DNA of 12,551 nt from Spirochaetaceae bacterium (GTDB lineage: Bacteria > Spirochaetota > Spirochaetia > Treponematales > Breznakiellaceae): assembly GCA_031273985.1 (NCBI GenBank), contig JAISQV010000093.1, forward strand, positions 1-12,551, given 5' to 3'. The notes beneath the pieces were generated by a model. It was not told the origin of the DNA, did no database searches, and worked only from the letters and a program-made list of their open reading frames with translations. Position numbers and translations under genes: made by a program. This document shows positions 7,174 to 12,551 of the stretch, one piece after another (the stretch's first letter is position 1; every line of letters begins with the position of its first letter).

Positions 7174-7231
7174 GGGCTATCGCTCCAATCTTTTTTGCCC
7201 TCCGGGCAAAAAAGGATTTCCGCTCTATCCC
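7174..7231. repeat. Long palindromic element with internal bulges
   Basis: The core TTTTTTGCCC (7191-7200) and GGGCAAAAAA (7204-7213) is a perfect 10-bp stem with a 3-nt loop. The pairing extends imperfectly outward, GGGCTATCGCTCCAATC on the left against GGATTTCCGCTCTATCCC on the right, so the whole 58-nt unit folds on itself with asymmetric bulges. From memory, similar intergenic elements (GGGCTATC...GATTTCCGCTCTATCCC) are widespread in some bacterial genomes; I cannot verify this here. The T-runs precede the GC stem on both strands, which argues against a terminator. Confidence 0.6.
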
Positions 7232-7235
7232 TTGC

Positions 7236-7256
7236 GCGGGCCCGCCTTTGGCGGGC
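7236..7256. repeat. GC-rich palindrome and hairpin
   Basis: GCCCGCC (7240-7246) and GGCGGGC (7250-7256) form a perfect 7-bp stem with loop TTT. It overlaps a perfect 10-bp palindrome, GCGGGCCCGC, at 7236-7245. It directly continues the hairpin series from 7150. Confidence 0.6.
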
Positions 7257-7294
7257 AGACCTGGCGGCGCTGATCCGCCGGCAGTAGCAAAACT

Positions 7295-7387
7295 GTTACC
7301 GGGTACGGAAAGCACAACAGGAATCTTGCCGCGCCCCCTGACGGGCCCTGCAAACGCAAACCTTGCGGGCGAACCTTCCCCGGTAAC
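7295..7387. repeat. 93-nt structured region closed by a perfect 9-bp stem
   Basis: GTTACCGGG (7295-7303) and CCCGGTAAC (7379-7387) are perfect inverted copies 75 nt apart. Inside, GCCC-T-GCAA (7345-7353) pairs with TTGCGGGC (7363-7370) with one bulged T. A competing stem, CCGGCAGT (7278-7285) with ACTG plus CCGG (7292-7302), overlaps the left side. This could be a structured RNA or a palindromic DNA element. I do not recognise a riboswitch or known ncRNA, and no promoter or U-tract tells the strand. Confidence 0.4.
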
Positions 7388-7435
7388 CCTCCCTCCTCCC
7401 TTATCCCTCCGAATGTCAAGAAGTTAAGAAATTTT

Positions 7436-7515
7436 GTCCACGGATTTTCACCGATTTTAACGGATTAAAAAGGTTTTGGAACTAAAATCCGTGTGGTCCG
7501 TGTAAATCCGCGGAC
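7436..7515. repeat. Imperfect 30-nt inverted repeat of the CACGGAT type (copy B)
   Basis: The left arm (7436-7465) begins GTCCACGGATTTTCACCGAT. The right arm (7486-7515) is its imperfect inverted copy, ending AAATCCGCGGAC. Each arm is itself a chain of 10-11-nt units built on CACGGATTTT, and a T-rich stretch follows. The unit is clearly related to the copies at 5944 and 9760 but lacks their ACTTTTCC core hairpin. The stretch 7388-7435 and 7516-7574 around it shows no gene. Confidence 0.65.
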
Positions 7516-7574
7516 TGTTTTTATTTTCCTACCGCTTAACTTGCCGGCAGTGTTATCTCCCCCTCCCCTCCTCT

Positions 7575-7603
7575 TTGCAAAATACGCTGCCATATGTTAT
7601 AAT
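7575..7603 (+). promoter_or_regulatory. Sigma-70-type promoter for the antiporter gene
   Basis: TTGCAA (7575-7580, 4 of 6 matches to TTGACA) and TATAAT (7598-7603, perfect) are separated by exactly 17 nt, and the start codon lies 53 nt downstream of the -10. AT-rich partial palindromes overlap the -10 (CATAT/ATATG and TATAATATGC/GCATTATA) and might be an operator. The expected leader contains a small GGCGC-GGG-GCGCC hairpin at 7632-7644 just before the ribosome binding site. Confidence 0.75.
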
Positions 7604-7656
7604 ATGCGGTATATTGCATTATATTCTTAAAGGCGCGGGGCGCCGGGACGGGGCTT

Positions 7657-9711
7657 ATGAACATTACGGAAACCATGGCGGAGCTGGTCTTGCAGATAGG
7701 AATCCTTCTCTTTGGGGTGCGGCTCTTTGGCGGCGCGGCGCGGCGTCTGGGGGCCCCTCCTGTGTTGGGGGAGCTGCTGGCGGGGGTAGCGCTGGGGCCC
7801 TACGCGCTGGGAGCCCTTCCCCTCCCCCTCTTTCCCCGGGGGCTCTTTCCCCTGGCTGAGGGGGCCCTGGCGGTAAGGCCTGAGCTCTACGGCTTCGCCA
7901 TGGTGGCCTCCATCATACTGCTCTTTACTTCCGGGCTGGAAACGGACCTCAAATCCTTCCTGCACTACTCCGTGGCGGGCAGCCTCATAGGGACCGGAGG
8001 GGCGCTGCTCTCCTTTGCCGCGGGGGACCTTACCGGAGTCCTGCTGCTCGGGGAGGGCCCCCAGTCGCCCCGCTGCCTCTTCCTGGGAATAGTCTCCACG
8101 GCCACCTCCGTGGGAATAACCGCACGGATACTGTCGGAGAAAAAGAAGATGGACTCCCCCGAAGGCGTTACCATCCTCGCCGCGGCGGTGTTCGACGACG
8201 TGCTGGGCATCATCATGCTGGCGGTAGTCATGGGCATAGCGGGGCTCGGGGAGGGGAGCGGCGGCGGGGCCATTCTGGGCATAGCGGGAAAAGCCCTGGG
8301 GATATGGCTCGGCTTCACCGTGCTGGGCCTCGTCTTTTCCCGCAGAATAGCCTCGTTCCTCAAACAATTCAGGAACAGCCAGGATTTCTCGATTCTTGCC
8401 CTGGGAATAGCTTTACTGTTGGCGGGCCTCTTTGAAAAGGAGGGCCTTGCCATGATCATAGGCGCCTATATCGCCGGGCTCTCCCTCTCCAAAACCGACA
8501 TTGCCCCGGTAATCCTCGACAGGCTCCGGGGACTCTACGCATTCTTTGTCCCCCTTTTCTTTGCCGTCATGGGAATGACCGTGAATGTACGGAGCGTCCT
8601 CGATCCGCCGGTGCTGATCTTCGGGGCCCTCTACACCCTGGGAGCGGTCATAGCCAAGATGGCGGGCTGCGGCGGCCCGGCGCTGCTCCTGGGCTTCAAC
8701 ATGAAGGGGGCCCTCCGCATAGGCGCGGGCATGACGCCCCGGGGGGAGGTGGCCCTGATCATAGCCGGCATAGGGCTGGCCTCGGGAATCCTCGACGCCC
8801 GGCTCTTCGGCGTCATAGTCGTGATGACCTTCGCAAGCACCCTGGCGGCGCCGCCCCTCTTCAGCGCCGTCCTGGGCATACCCGGCGCGGGGAGCCGGAG
8901 GCCCGTCAAGGGGGGCGCCGAGTCGGCGCTCTGGGAATTCGGAAACCGTGAAATCGCCGGCCTGGTGGCGGTTTCCCTGCGCAGGAATCTCCGGGCGGAG
9001 GGCTTCTACGTCCAGGTAATGAACGCCGCTGAAGGAATCTCCCAGGCCAGGAAGGACGACATAGTTCTGGGGATCACCCAGGGGGAGAGCAGTATCACCG
9101 TTGTTACCGGCGGGGCCTCCATGCCCTTTGTAAAGACCGCCGTCTATGAAGTGATAGTGGAGCTGCACGATCTGATGCGGCAGCTCAGGGAAAGCGCCGG
9201 CCCGGAGGCCCTGAAGCGGGAACTGGCGGACCTCCCCGGCTCTCCGGGCAAGGGCGGCCTCCTGAATCTGATACGGGCGGAATGTATAGAGCCCGCCCTC
9301 CGGGGGAACACCAAGGAGGAAGTGATCACGGAACTGGTGGGCCTCCTCCACGCCCGCGGCAAGGTCGAAGACCGGGATCAGGCCCTGAGGGATGTCTTTG
9401 CCCGGGAAAAGATCATGAGCACCGGTATGCAGAACGGTATAGCCCTGCCCCACGCCAAAACCGAAGGTGTGGAGGAGTTGCAGGCAGCGGTGGGCATAAA
9501 GAAGGAGGGCCTGGACTTCGGCTCCCTGGACGGCGAAAAATCCCGGCTCTTCATCCTGGTGCTTTCCCCCAAAAAGGTGAGCGGCCCCCACACGCAGTTC
9601 CTTGCCGCCGTCAGCTCCGTGCTGGGCAGCGATTCCCTGCGGGAGGAGGTGATCGGGGCCGCCTCCGCCGAAGAAGCGGCGGCGCTGCTGCGGGGCTCTC
9701 CGGCTGTTTGA
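7657..9711 (+). CDS. CPA2-type cation/proton antiporter fused to PTS EIIA (fructose/nitrogen type) domain
   Basis: The 684-residue product has three parts. Residues 1 to about 415 are a polytopic Na/H-exchanger domain of about 12-13 helices. The motif VFDDVLGI carries paired aspartates D180 and D181, which in electrogenic CPA antiporters bind the ion and protons. Residues about 420-535 form a soluble segment that I do not recognise (FGNREIAGLVAVSLRRNL, then ARKDDIVLGI). Residues about 536-683 are a complete EIIA-2 domain, with the phospho-acceptor histidine H599 in NGIALPHAKTEG. The protein should exchange cations for protons at the inner membrane, possibly gated by PTS phosphorylation; the gating is inference. 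ATG 7657 follows GGGG at short distance. The stop codon is 1 nt from a TIR element, so the extreme C-terminus may have been altered by insertion, although the EIIA domain looks complete. Confidence 0.9.
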   Translation: MNITETMAELVLQIGILLFGVRLFGGAARRLGAPPVLGELLAGVALGPYALGALPLPLFPRGLFPLAEGALAVRPELYGFAMVASIILLFTSGLETDLKSFLHYSVAGSLIGTGGALLSFAAGDLTGVLLLGEGPQSPRCLFLGIVSTATSVGITARILSEKKKMDSPEGVTILAAAVFDDVLGIIMLAVVMGIAGLGEGSGGGAILGIAGKALGIWLGFTVLGLVFSRRIASFLKQFRNSQDFSILALGIALLLAGLFEKEGLAMIIGAYIAGLSLSKTDIAPVILDRLRGLYAFFVPLFFAVMGMTVNVRSVLDPPVLIFGALYTLGAVIAKMAGCGGPALLLGFNMKGALRIGAGMTPRGEVALIIAGIGLASGILDARLFGVIVVMTFASTLAAPPLFSAVLGIPGAGSRRPVKGGAESALWEFGNREIAGLVAVSLRRNLRAEGFYVQVMNAAEGISQARKDDIVLGITQGESSITVVTGGASMPFVKTAVYEVIVELHDLMRQLRESAGPEALKRELADLPGSPGKGGLLNLIRAECIEPALRGNTKEEVITELVGLLHARGKVEDRDQALRDVFAREKIMSTGMQNGIALPHAKTEGVEELQAAVGIKKEGLDFGSLDGEKSRLFILVLSPKKVSGPHTQFLAAVSSVLGSDSLREEVIGAASAEEAAALLRGSPAV

Positions 9712-9712
9712 A

Positions 9713-9913
9713 CTAAACTTGACCCACAATTCCAGCCTGAATACAAATCCCCAAAAATAGGAACCACGAAGTCCAAGACGTACAGAGAAAGACCAAGAGT
9801 TACACTTTTCCGTTGCGGGTTAAGGAAAAAGATGAAGTTCTGTCCTCAACCTTATTCGCCTTCGTGCTCCTTGGTGGTTTTTTTCCTCATTCTTATTTAT
9901 GGGTCAAGTTTAG
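9713..9913. mobile_element. 201-bp MITE-like element with perfect 14-bp terminal inverted repeats
   Basis: CTAAACTTGACCCA (9713-9726) and TGGGTCAAGTTTAG (9900-9913) are exact inverted copies bounding a 201-bp segment with no coding capacity. The segment begins one nucleotide after the antiporter stop. TTTGAA occurs at 9707-9712, abutting the left end, and again at 9917-9922, 3 nt beyond the right end, so an imperfect target duplication is possible but not proven. The interior contains an imperfect CACGAA-type inverted repeat. The combination suggests a non-autonomous transposable element, but no transposase is in the window to match it. Confidence 0.6.
9760..9886. repeat. Imperfect inverted repeat of the CACGAAG type (copy C), nested in the TIR element
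   Basis: GGAACCACGAAG starts the left arm at 9760. The right arm ends near 9886 with CTTCGTGCTCCTTGGTGG followed by a T-run and CC. The centre holds TTTTCC (9806-9811), a 12-nt loop and GGAAAA (9824-9829), preceded by AC, the same arrangement as at 5997-6022. Pairing of the outer arms is only partial. Confidence 0.55.
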
Positions 9914-9954
9914 CTCTTTGAAAGGGGCAGGGCCGTGAAAGCCGCCGGACGCTG

Positions 9955-10657
9955 CTACGGGGTCTGCCGGTCCCGCAGTTCCCGGGAGAGGCGGTAAAAA
10001 GCGCCGAGTCTATCCGGCCCGGCTATATCCGTCCGCAGCCCCTCAAACCTCAGGGCAAACGGCTCCAGGTAGACCAGCGTTTTCCCCGCAAAACCCAGGC
10101 GGACAAAAAGCCCCTCCTCCCCCCCGGCTGCTTACCGCCCCCTCCAGGTTGACCAGGGCAAGGTCGGAAGACGCAAGCAGATCCGCGGCGCCCCCAAAAA
10201 TACCCCTGGGCCCTTCCCGGAAAAGAATCTCTTCCGCCCCCCGCCCCAGCATCAGATCCCCCGCCGCGCCTATCCAGACTATCCCCGGCGGATCTTCCAC
10301 CAGGGGTTTGGGAATTTCCCCCACATATTTTTCCAGGGCGGCGATCCCTCCCAAAATCCGCCGCCGGAGGCTTTTCCCCCTTGTTTCATTCCCCGGCGGC
10401 GCCCAGGACTAAAAAAAATCCAGGATGATCGCGGCCTTCGCGGAGGCGGCCTCTCCGCCCCCCGTCTCGGGCACAAAACCCGGCCCCAGGGACTCCCAAA
10501 GCCCGGAATCCCCCAGGACCCCCTTCAAAAAAGCTTCTTCGCCGGGAAAATCCCCCTCCATATTCAGGGCTATAAGCACCGCTTCTTGCGCCGGGCAGGA
10601 AAAAAAGAGGAAAACTGAAAGAAATATTCCGAAGGGTAAGGCCGCGCGGAATCTCAT
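9955..10657 (-). pseudogene. Decayed CapA-family lipoprotein gene
   Basis: ATG 10657 (with GGGAG just upstream) begins a lipoprotein-like leader, MRFRAALPFGIF then LFFSC, where the cysteine fits a relaxed spirochaete lipobox. After 82 codons a TAG (10409-10411) interrupts the frame. The same frame resumes with a recognisable CapA (poly-gamma-glutamate synthesis, metallophosphatase-fold) N-terminus: IGAAGDLMLGRGAEEIL and SSDLALVNLEGAVSSRG. It reaches TGA at 10043-10045. In another frame, from about 10125 to the stop at 9955, the sequence encodes GLFVRLGFAGKTLVYLEPFA and further residues like the C-terminus of CapA proteins. The 150-200 residues expected between these parts, including the usual ANNH region, are missing. 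There are thus a nonsense codon, an internal deletion and a frame change near a run of seven C (10119-10125). It is almost certainly non-functional. Confidence 0.75.
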
Positions 10658-10755
10658 ACTCCCAAAATACACCGTAATCCGCTAAAACAACAGGATAAGC
10701 GCCGGCTCTGGACCACTCGACCTCAGAGAAGCGAAGGGTTAAGATACTGTTGAAT

Positions 10756-12039
10756 ATGAAAAGCCTTTTTGATCTATATGCCGGGGTTCTGTTGCTCTGC
10801 CTTTTGCCCGGCAAGGGTTTTGCCGCAGGCACGGGCGTCGAGGCTCCGATGTCCGCCTATGAGGTTTCGCAAAAATGGATGAACATGGAAACCGAATTGC
10901 TGAACTATGTTAGCGCAAGGCCTCCTTCGGAGGTCAGACCTCCGGAGGAGGCCGGACCTCCCGCCGCAGAAAAACTATTGGCCGCGCTGGATGATTTTAG
11001 CAAATCGGTAGACGGGTTTCTTCAATCCCCGCTCTATGAAAGCGGCCGTTTAACCCCCTTTTCCCAAACGGACACCACGGGAAATATAACTCCCCTGATA
11101 GGGGAACTGGAGCGGGCGATCCGGGCCGGACAAACCGGCGCCGTTTTGAATTTGTCCGGGGAAATCCGCAAAGAGCTCGCCCGGTGGTTGTATCTGGATT
11201 CCGCCATGGCCGATACCATTCACCTGAAATACTTTTACCAGTTCATTGTTTTGATTACGCTTATCGTTATAATGTCGGTGCTGGTATGGCGGCTCACCGT
11301 GTCGCTGGAAAAAGCGCGGGTCAAGGGTAAAGAGAGCGCCGCCTTTTCCCGCCAGGTGGTGCTCGGGCAGGAACAGGAACGTTCCCGTATCGCCCGGGAA
11401 CTGCACGATTCGGTGGCCCAGGAATTGAGCGTCCTGGAAATGAAGGTTTCACAGATCCTATACCGCGTTGGCCCCGGCGATCCTTCCGGTGAAATACAGG
11501 CGCTTTGCAGCGGTTTAAGCGCCGGCCACACGGAGCTTATCGCCAGGATACGGGCCATCTGCAATGACCTGGCGCCGCCGGAATTCCGCCACCAGGGGCT
11601 GGCGGACGCGCTGCGCAAACTTTGTTACGATTTTGAAAAAGCCGCGGGAATAGAGTGCCGCATAACGGTCCCCGAAGGCTTCAGCGCCGGCCCCATGCCG
11701 GTCCAGATGCAGCTCCAGTGTTTCCGGCTGGTGCAGGAGGCCCTGGCGAATATCCGAAAACACGCGGAGGCAAAAGAGGCCACCGTGGTTCTGCGAAACG
11801 CTGACTACGGCGGGAAGCCGGCCCTGCTGATCTGCGTCTGTGATGACGGCAAGGGCTTTGCCCCTCCCCAGTCCGCCGCTGATACGGCCCGTCTGCCTTC
11901 CCCCGCTCAGGCAGATTCTCCCGGCCATTTCGGAATCCGGGGAATGTATGAGCGCATCGCCATACTGGGGGGAAGGCTCAGTTTTATAAGCGAGGAGGGC
12001 GAAGGGACCATGGTAAAAATTGAGGCGCCGCTGGTATGA
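10756..12039 (+). CDS. NarL/DegS-class sensor histidine kinase with extracytoplasmic sensor region
   Basis: The 427-residue product has an N-terminal signal or membrane segment (about 1-24, MKSLFDLYAGVLLLCLLPG), a periplasmic region of about 130 residues, and a second membrane helix (about 163-185, FIVLITLIVIMSVLVW). A HisKA_3 domain follows, with phospho-acceptor H217 in RSRIARELHDSVAQELS. The HATPase domain has an N box around N332 (LVQEALANIRKHAEA), the G1 box CDDGKGF (362-368) and the G2 box GHFGIRGM (390-397). It should autophosphorylate and pass phosphate to a NarL-type response regulator, which is not in the window. The sensor region matches nothing I know. I chose ATG 10756; a TTG at 10750 is possible and neither has a well-placed Shine-Dalgarno (GAAGGG at 10733 is rather far). 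The stop overlaps the next start as ATGA. A 35-bp palindrome lies within codons 55-66. Confidence 0.9.
   Translation: MKSLFDLYAGVLLLCLLPGKGFAAGTGVEAPMSAYEVSQKWMNMETELLNYVSARPPSEVRPPEEAGPPAAEKLLAALDDFSKSVDGFLQSPLYESGRLTPFSQTDTTGNITPLIGELERAIRAGQTGAVLNLSGEIRKELARWLYLDSAMADTIHLKYFYQFIVLITLIVIMSVLVWRLTVSLEKARVKGKESAAFSRQVVLGQEQERSRIARELHDSVAQELSVLEMKVSQILYRVGPGDPSGEIQALCSGLSAGHTELIARIRAICNDLAPPEFRHQGLADALRKLCYDFEKAAGIECRITVPEGFSAGPMPVQMQLQCFRLVQEALANIRKHAEAKEATVVLRNADYGGKPALLICVCDDGKGFAPPQSAADTARLPSPAQADSPGHFGIRGMYERIAILGGRLSFISEEGEGTMVKIEAPLV
10919..10953. repeat. 35-bp near-perfect palindrome inside the histidine kinase gene
   Basis: The arms at 10919-10935 and 10937-10953 are inverted copies at 16 of 17 positions around a single central A. 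The same DNA is also part of three tandem 18-nt units encoding RPPSEV, RPPEEA and GPPAAE (residues 55-72). The frame is kept. This lies in the periplasmic sensor region, just after the conserved-looking N-terminal helix. Confidence 0.75.
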
Positions 12040-12551
12040 AAATCGTAAAAAATGCCGCGTTCTGCGTTTTAGCGGCCTTTACCGTGTATTCTCTCAATGC
12101 TTCGTTCAGCTTTCTGGCGGTTACGGTACTCGGCCTTCCCCTGTTTCTGGATACCCTGTTTACCTGCGCCCTGGCCTTTACCGTAGGCCCCCTGCCGGGA
12201 ATCTCCATTACCGTCATGAGCTATTGCATCACGGGCACGGTCCGTTACTTCCGGTTCGGAGACCGGGGGACCTACCTCTATGCCCTGTGTGCCGTCGCGG
12301 AGGTATTGTTGATATACGGCTTCCGCCGCAGGCGTGCGCGCCGGGAAAAAGCCGGCGTCCCGGACGAAGGCGATTCGCTGCTCAGTACCGTGTCGGCGCT
12401 GCTCCTGTTGTACCTGCTCACCTGCATGATCGTAAGCCTTATCGGGGGCATGGTTGACTGGACCATCGCGGTTACCCTGGGCCCCGTGGACAATGTGGCG
12501 TCGGCCTATACTTTTTTCAAGATGGGCCTGCTGCGGAACAGGCTGCCCCTT
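12036..12551 (+). CDS. Polytopic membrane protein coupled to the histidine kinase (3' end outside window)
   Basis: The frame is open from ATG 12036 to the end of the window (172 codons) and overlaps the kinase stop as ATGA, so the two are translationally coupled. The product begins MKIVKNAAFCVLAAFTVYSL and has about four to five hydrophobic segments: roughly residues 7-25, 27-50, 52-68, 80-96 and 118-140. A basic loop, RRRRARREK, near residue 98-106 is probably cytoplasmic. The stretch GLPLFLDTLFTCALAFTVGPLPG recalls the start of small-molecule-binding membrane domains such as ECF transporter S components, but this is only resemblance. Tight coupling suggests it senses a signal for, or partners, the kinase. 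A second kinase starting with a membrane sensor domain is also possible, since the C-terminus is not visible. Confidence 0.8.
   Translation, partial: MKIVKNAAFCVLAAFTVYSLNASFSFLAVTVLGLPLFLDTLFTCALAFTVGPLPGISITVMSYCITGTVRYFRFGDRGTYLYALCAVAEVLLIYGFRRRRARREKAGVPDEGDSLLSTVSALLLLYLLTCMIVSLIGGMVDWTIAVTLGPVDNVASAYTFFKMGLLRNRLPL

Noticed and set aside
7191..7213. TTTTTTGCCC/GGGCAAAAAA hairpin as an intrinsic terminator
   Set aside because: On both strands the T-run precedes the GC stem and A residues follow it, the reverse of a terminator.
7174..7231. Integron attC site
   Set aside because: It folds with bulges as attC does, but I see no GTTRRRY/RYYYAAC core pair and no cassette-type gene next to it.
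7225..7419. 64-codon minus-strand frame in the repeat-rich gap
   Set aside because: It runs through the hairpins, has no domain or ribosome binding site, and its residues reflect the GC-rich repeats.
2971..9711. Functional link between FapA and the EIIA domain of the antiporter
   Set aside because: FapA of a Vibrio is reported to bind glucose-type EIIA, but the domain here is the unrelated fructose/nitrogen-type fold and is membrane-fused; proximity alone does not support a link.
8413..9729. 438-codon open frame antisense to the antiporter gene
   Set aside because: It is a mirror of a well-conserved transporter and EIIA domain; the translation is His/Gly/Gln-rich with no recognisable domain.
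12020..12457. 145-codon plus-strand frame at the window end
   Set aside because: It is a shifted frame of the membrane protein starting at 12036; the ATGA-coupled frame encodes coherent transmembrane helices, while this one is Arg/Pro-rich.
1..12551. CRISPR array, tRNA, rRNA or phage genes
   Set aside because: The repeats present are few, inverted and unequally spaced; no cloverleaf, rRNA-like or phage structural sequence was seen.

Overview
The window is GC-rich bacterial chromosome and most likely comes from a spirochaete of the Treponema lineage. This rests on the gene order flhF-flhG-membrane protein-whiG-fapA, on a treponeme-style lipoprotein leader, and on a single-domain outer-membrane barrel of a type I associate with treponemes. 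No rRNA, tRNA, CRISPR array or intact transposase gene is visible. The species assignment is inference.

Layout. (1) Positions 1-5889 hold a co-directional flagellar operon: the end of flhF, flhG, a two-helix membrane protein with a long acidic Pro/Gly/Ala-rich tail, the flagellar sigma factor whiG (fliA type), fapA (Jag-N plus DUF342), a small hydrophilic coiled-coil protein, and a SwrB/DUF6115-like protein with one membrane anchor. FlhF and FlhG set flagellar position and number, WhiG transcribes late flagellar genes, and FapA and the SwrB-like protein are probable assembly or secretion accessories. The genes are tightly spaced or overlapping except for 157 nt before whiG. (2) A hairpin at 5995-6026 closes the operon, facing a convergent gene for a secreted, probably outer-membrane beta-barrel protein (6073-7092, minus). 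(3) The 564-nt gap 7093-7656 has no convincing gene but is full of inverted repeats. It ends in a good sigma-70-type promoter (7575-7603) for the next gene. (4) Positions 7657-9711 encode a CPA2-type cation/proton antiporter fused to a C-terminal PTS EIIA (fructose/nitrogen type) domain. (5) Directly after its stop codon lies a 201-bp element bounded by perfect 14-bp terminal inverted repeats, resembling a MITE. (6) Positions 9955-10657 (minus) are the decayed remains of a CapA-family lipoprotein gene, with an in-frame stop, an internal deletion and a frame change. (7) Positions 10756-12551 hold a NarL-class sensor histidine kinase overlapping (ATGA) a polytopic membrane protein cut by the window end.

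The flagellar half looks ordinary and conserved. The unusual signal is in the second half: three related CACGGA/CACGAA-type imperfect inverted repeats (5944-6026, 7436-7515, 9760-9886), two of which share a core hairpin with a 12-nt loop; a run of hairpins at 7150-7387; the 201-bp TIR element; and a 35-bp near-perfect palindrome inside the histidine kinase reading frame. Together these suggest a genome colonised by small non-coding palindromic elements. I found no convincing new multi-gene system. The antiporter-EIIA fusion and the kinase/membrane-protein pair are the most interesting protein-level observations.
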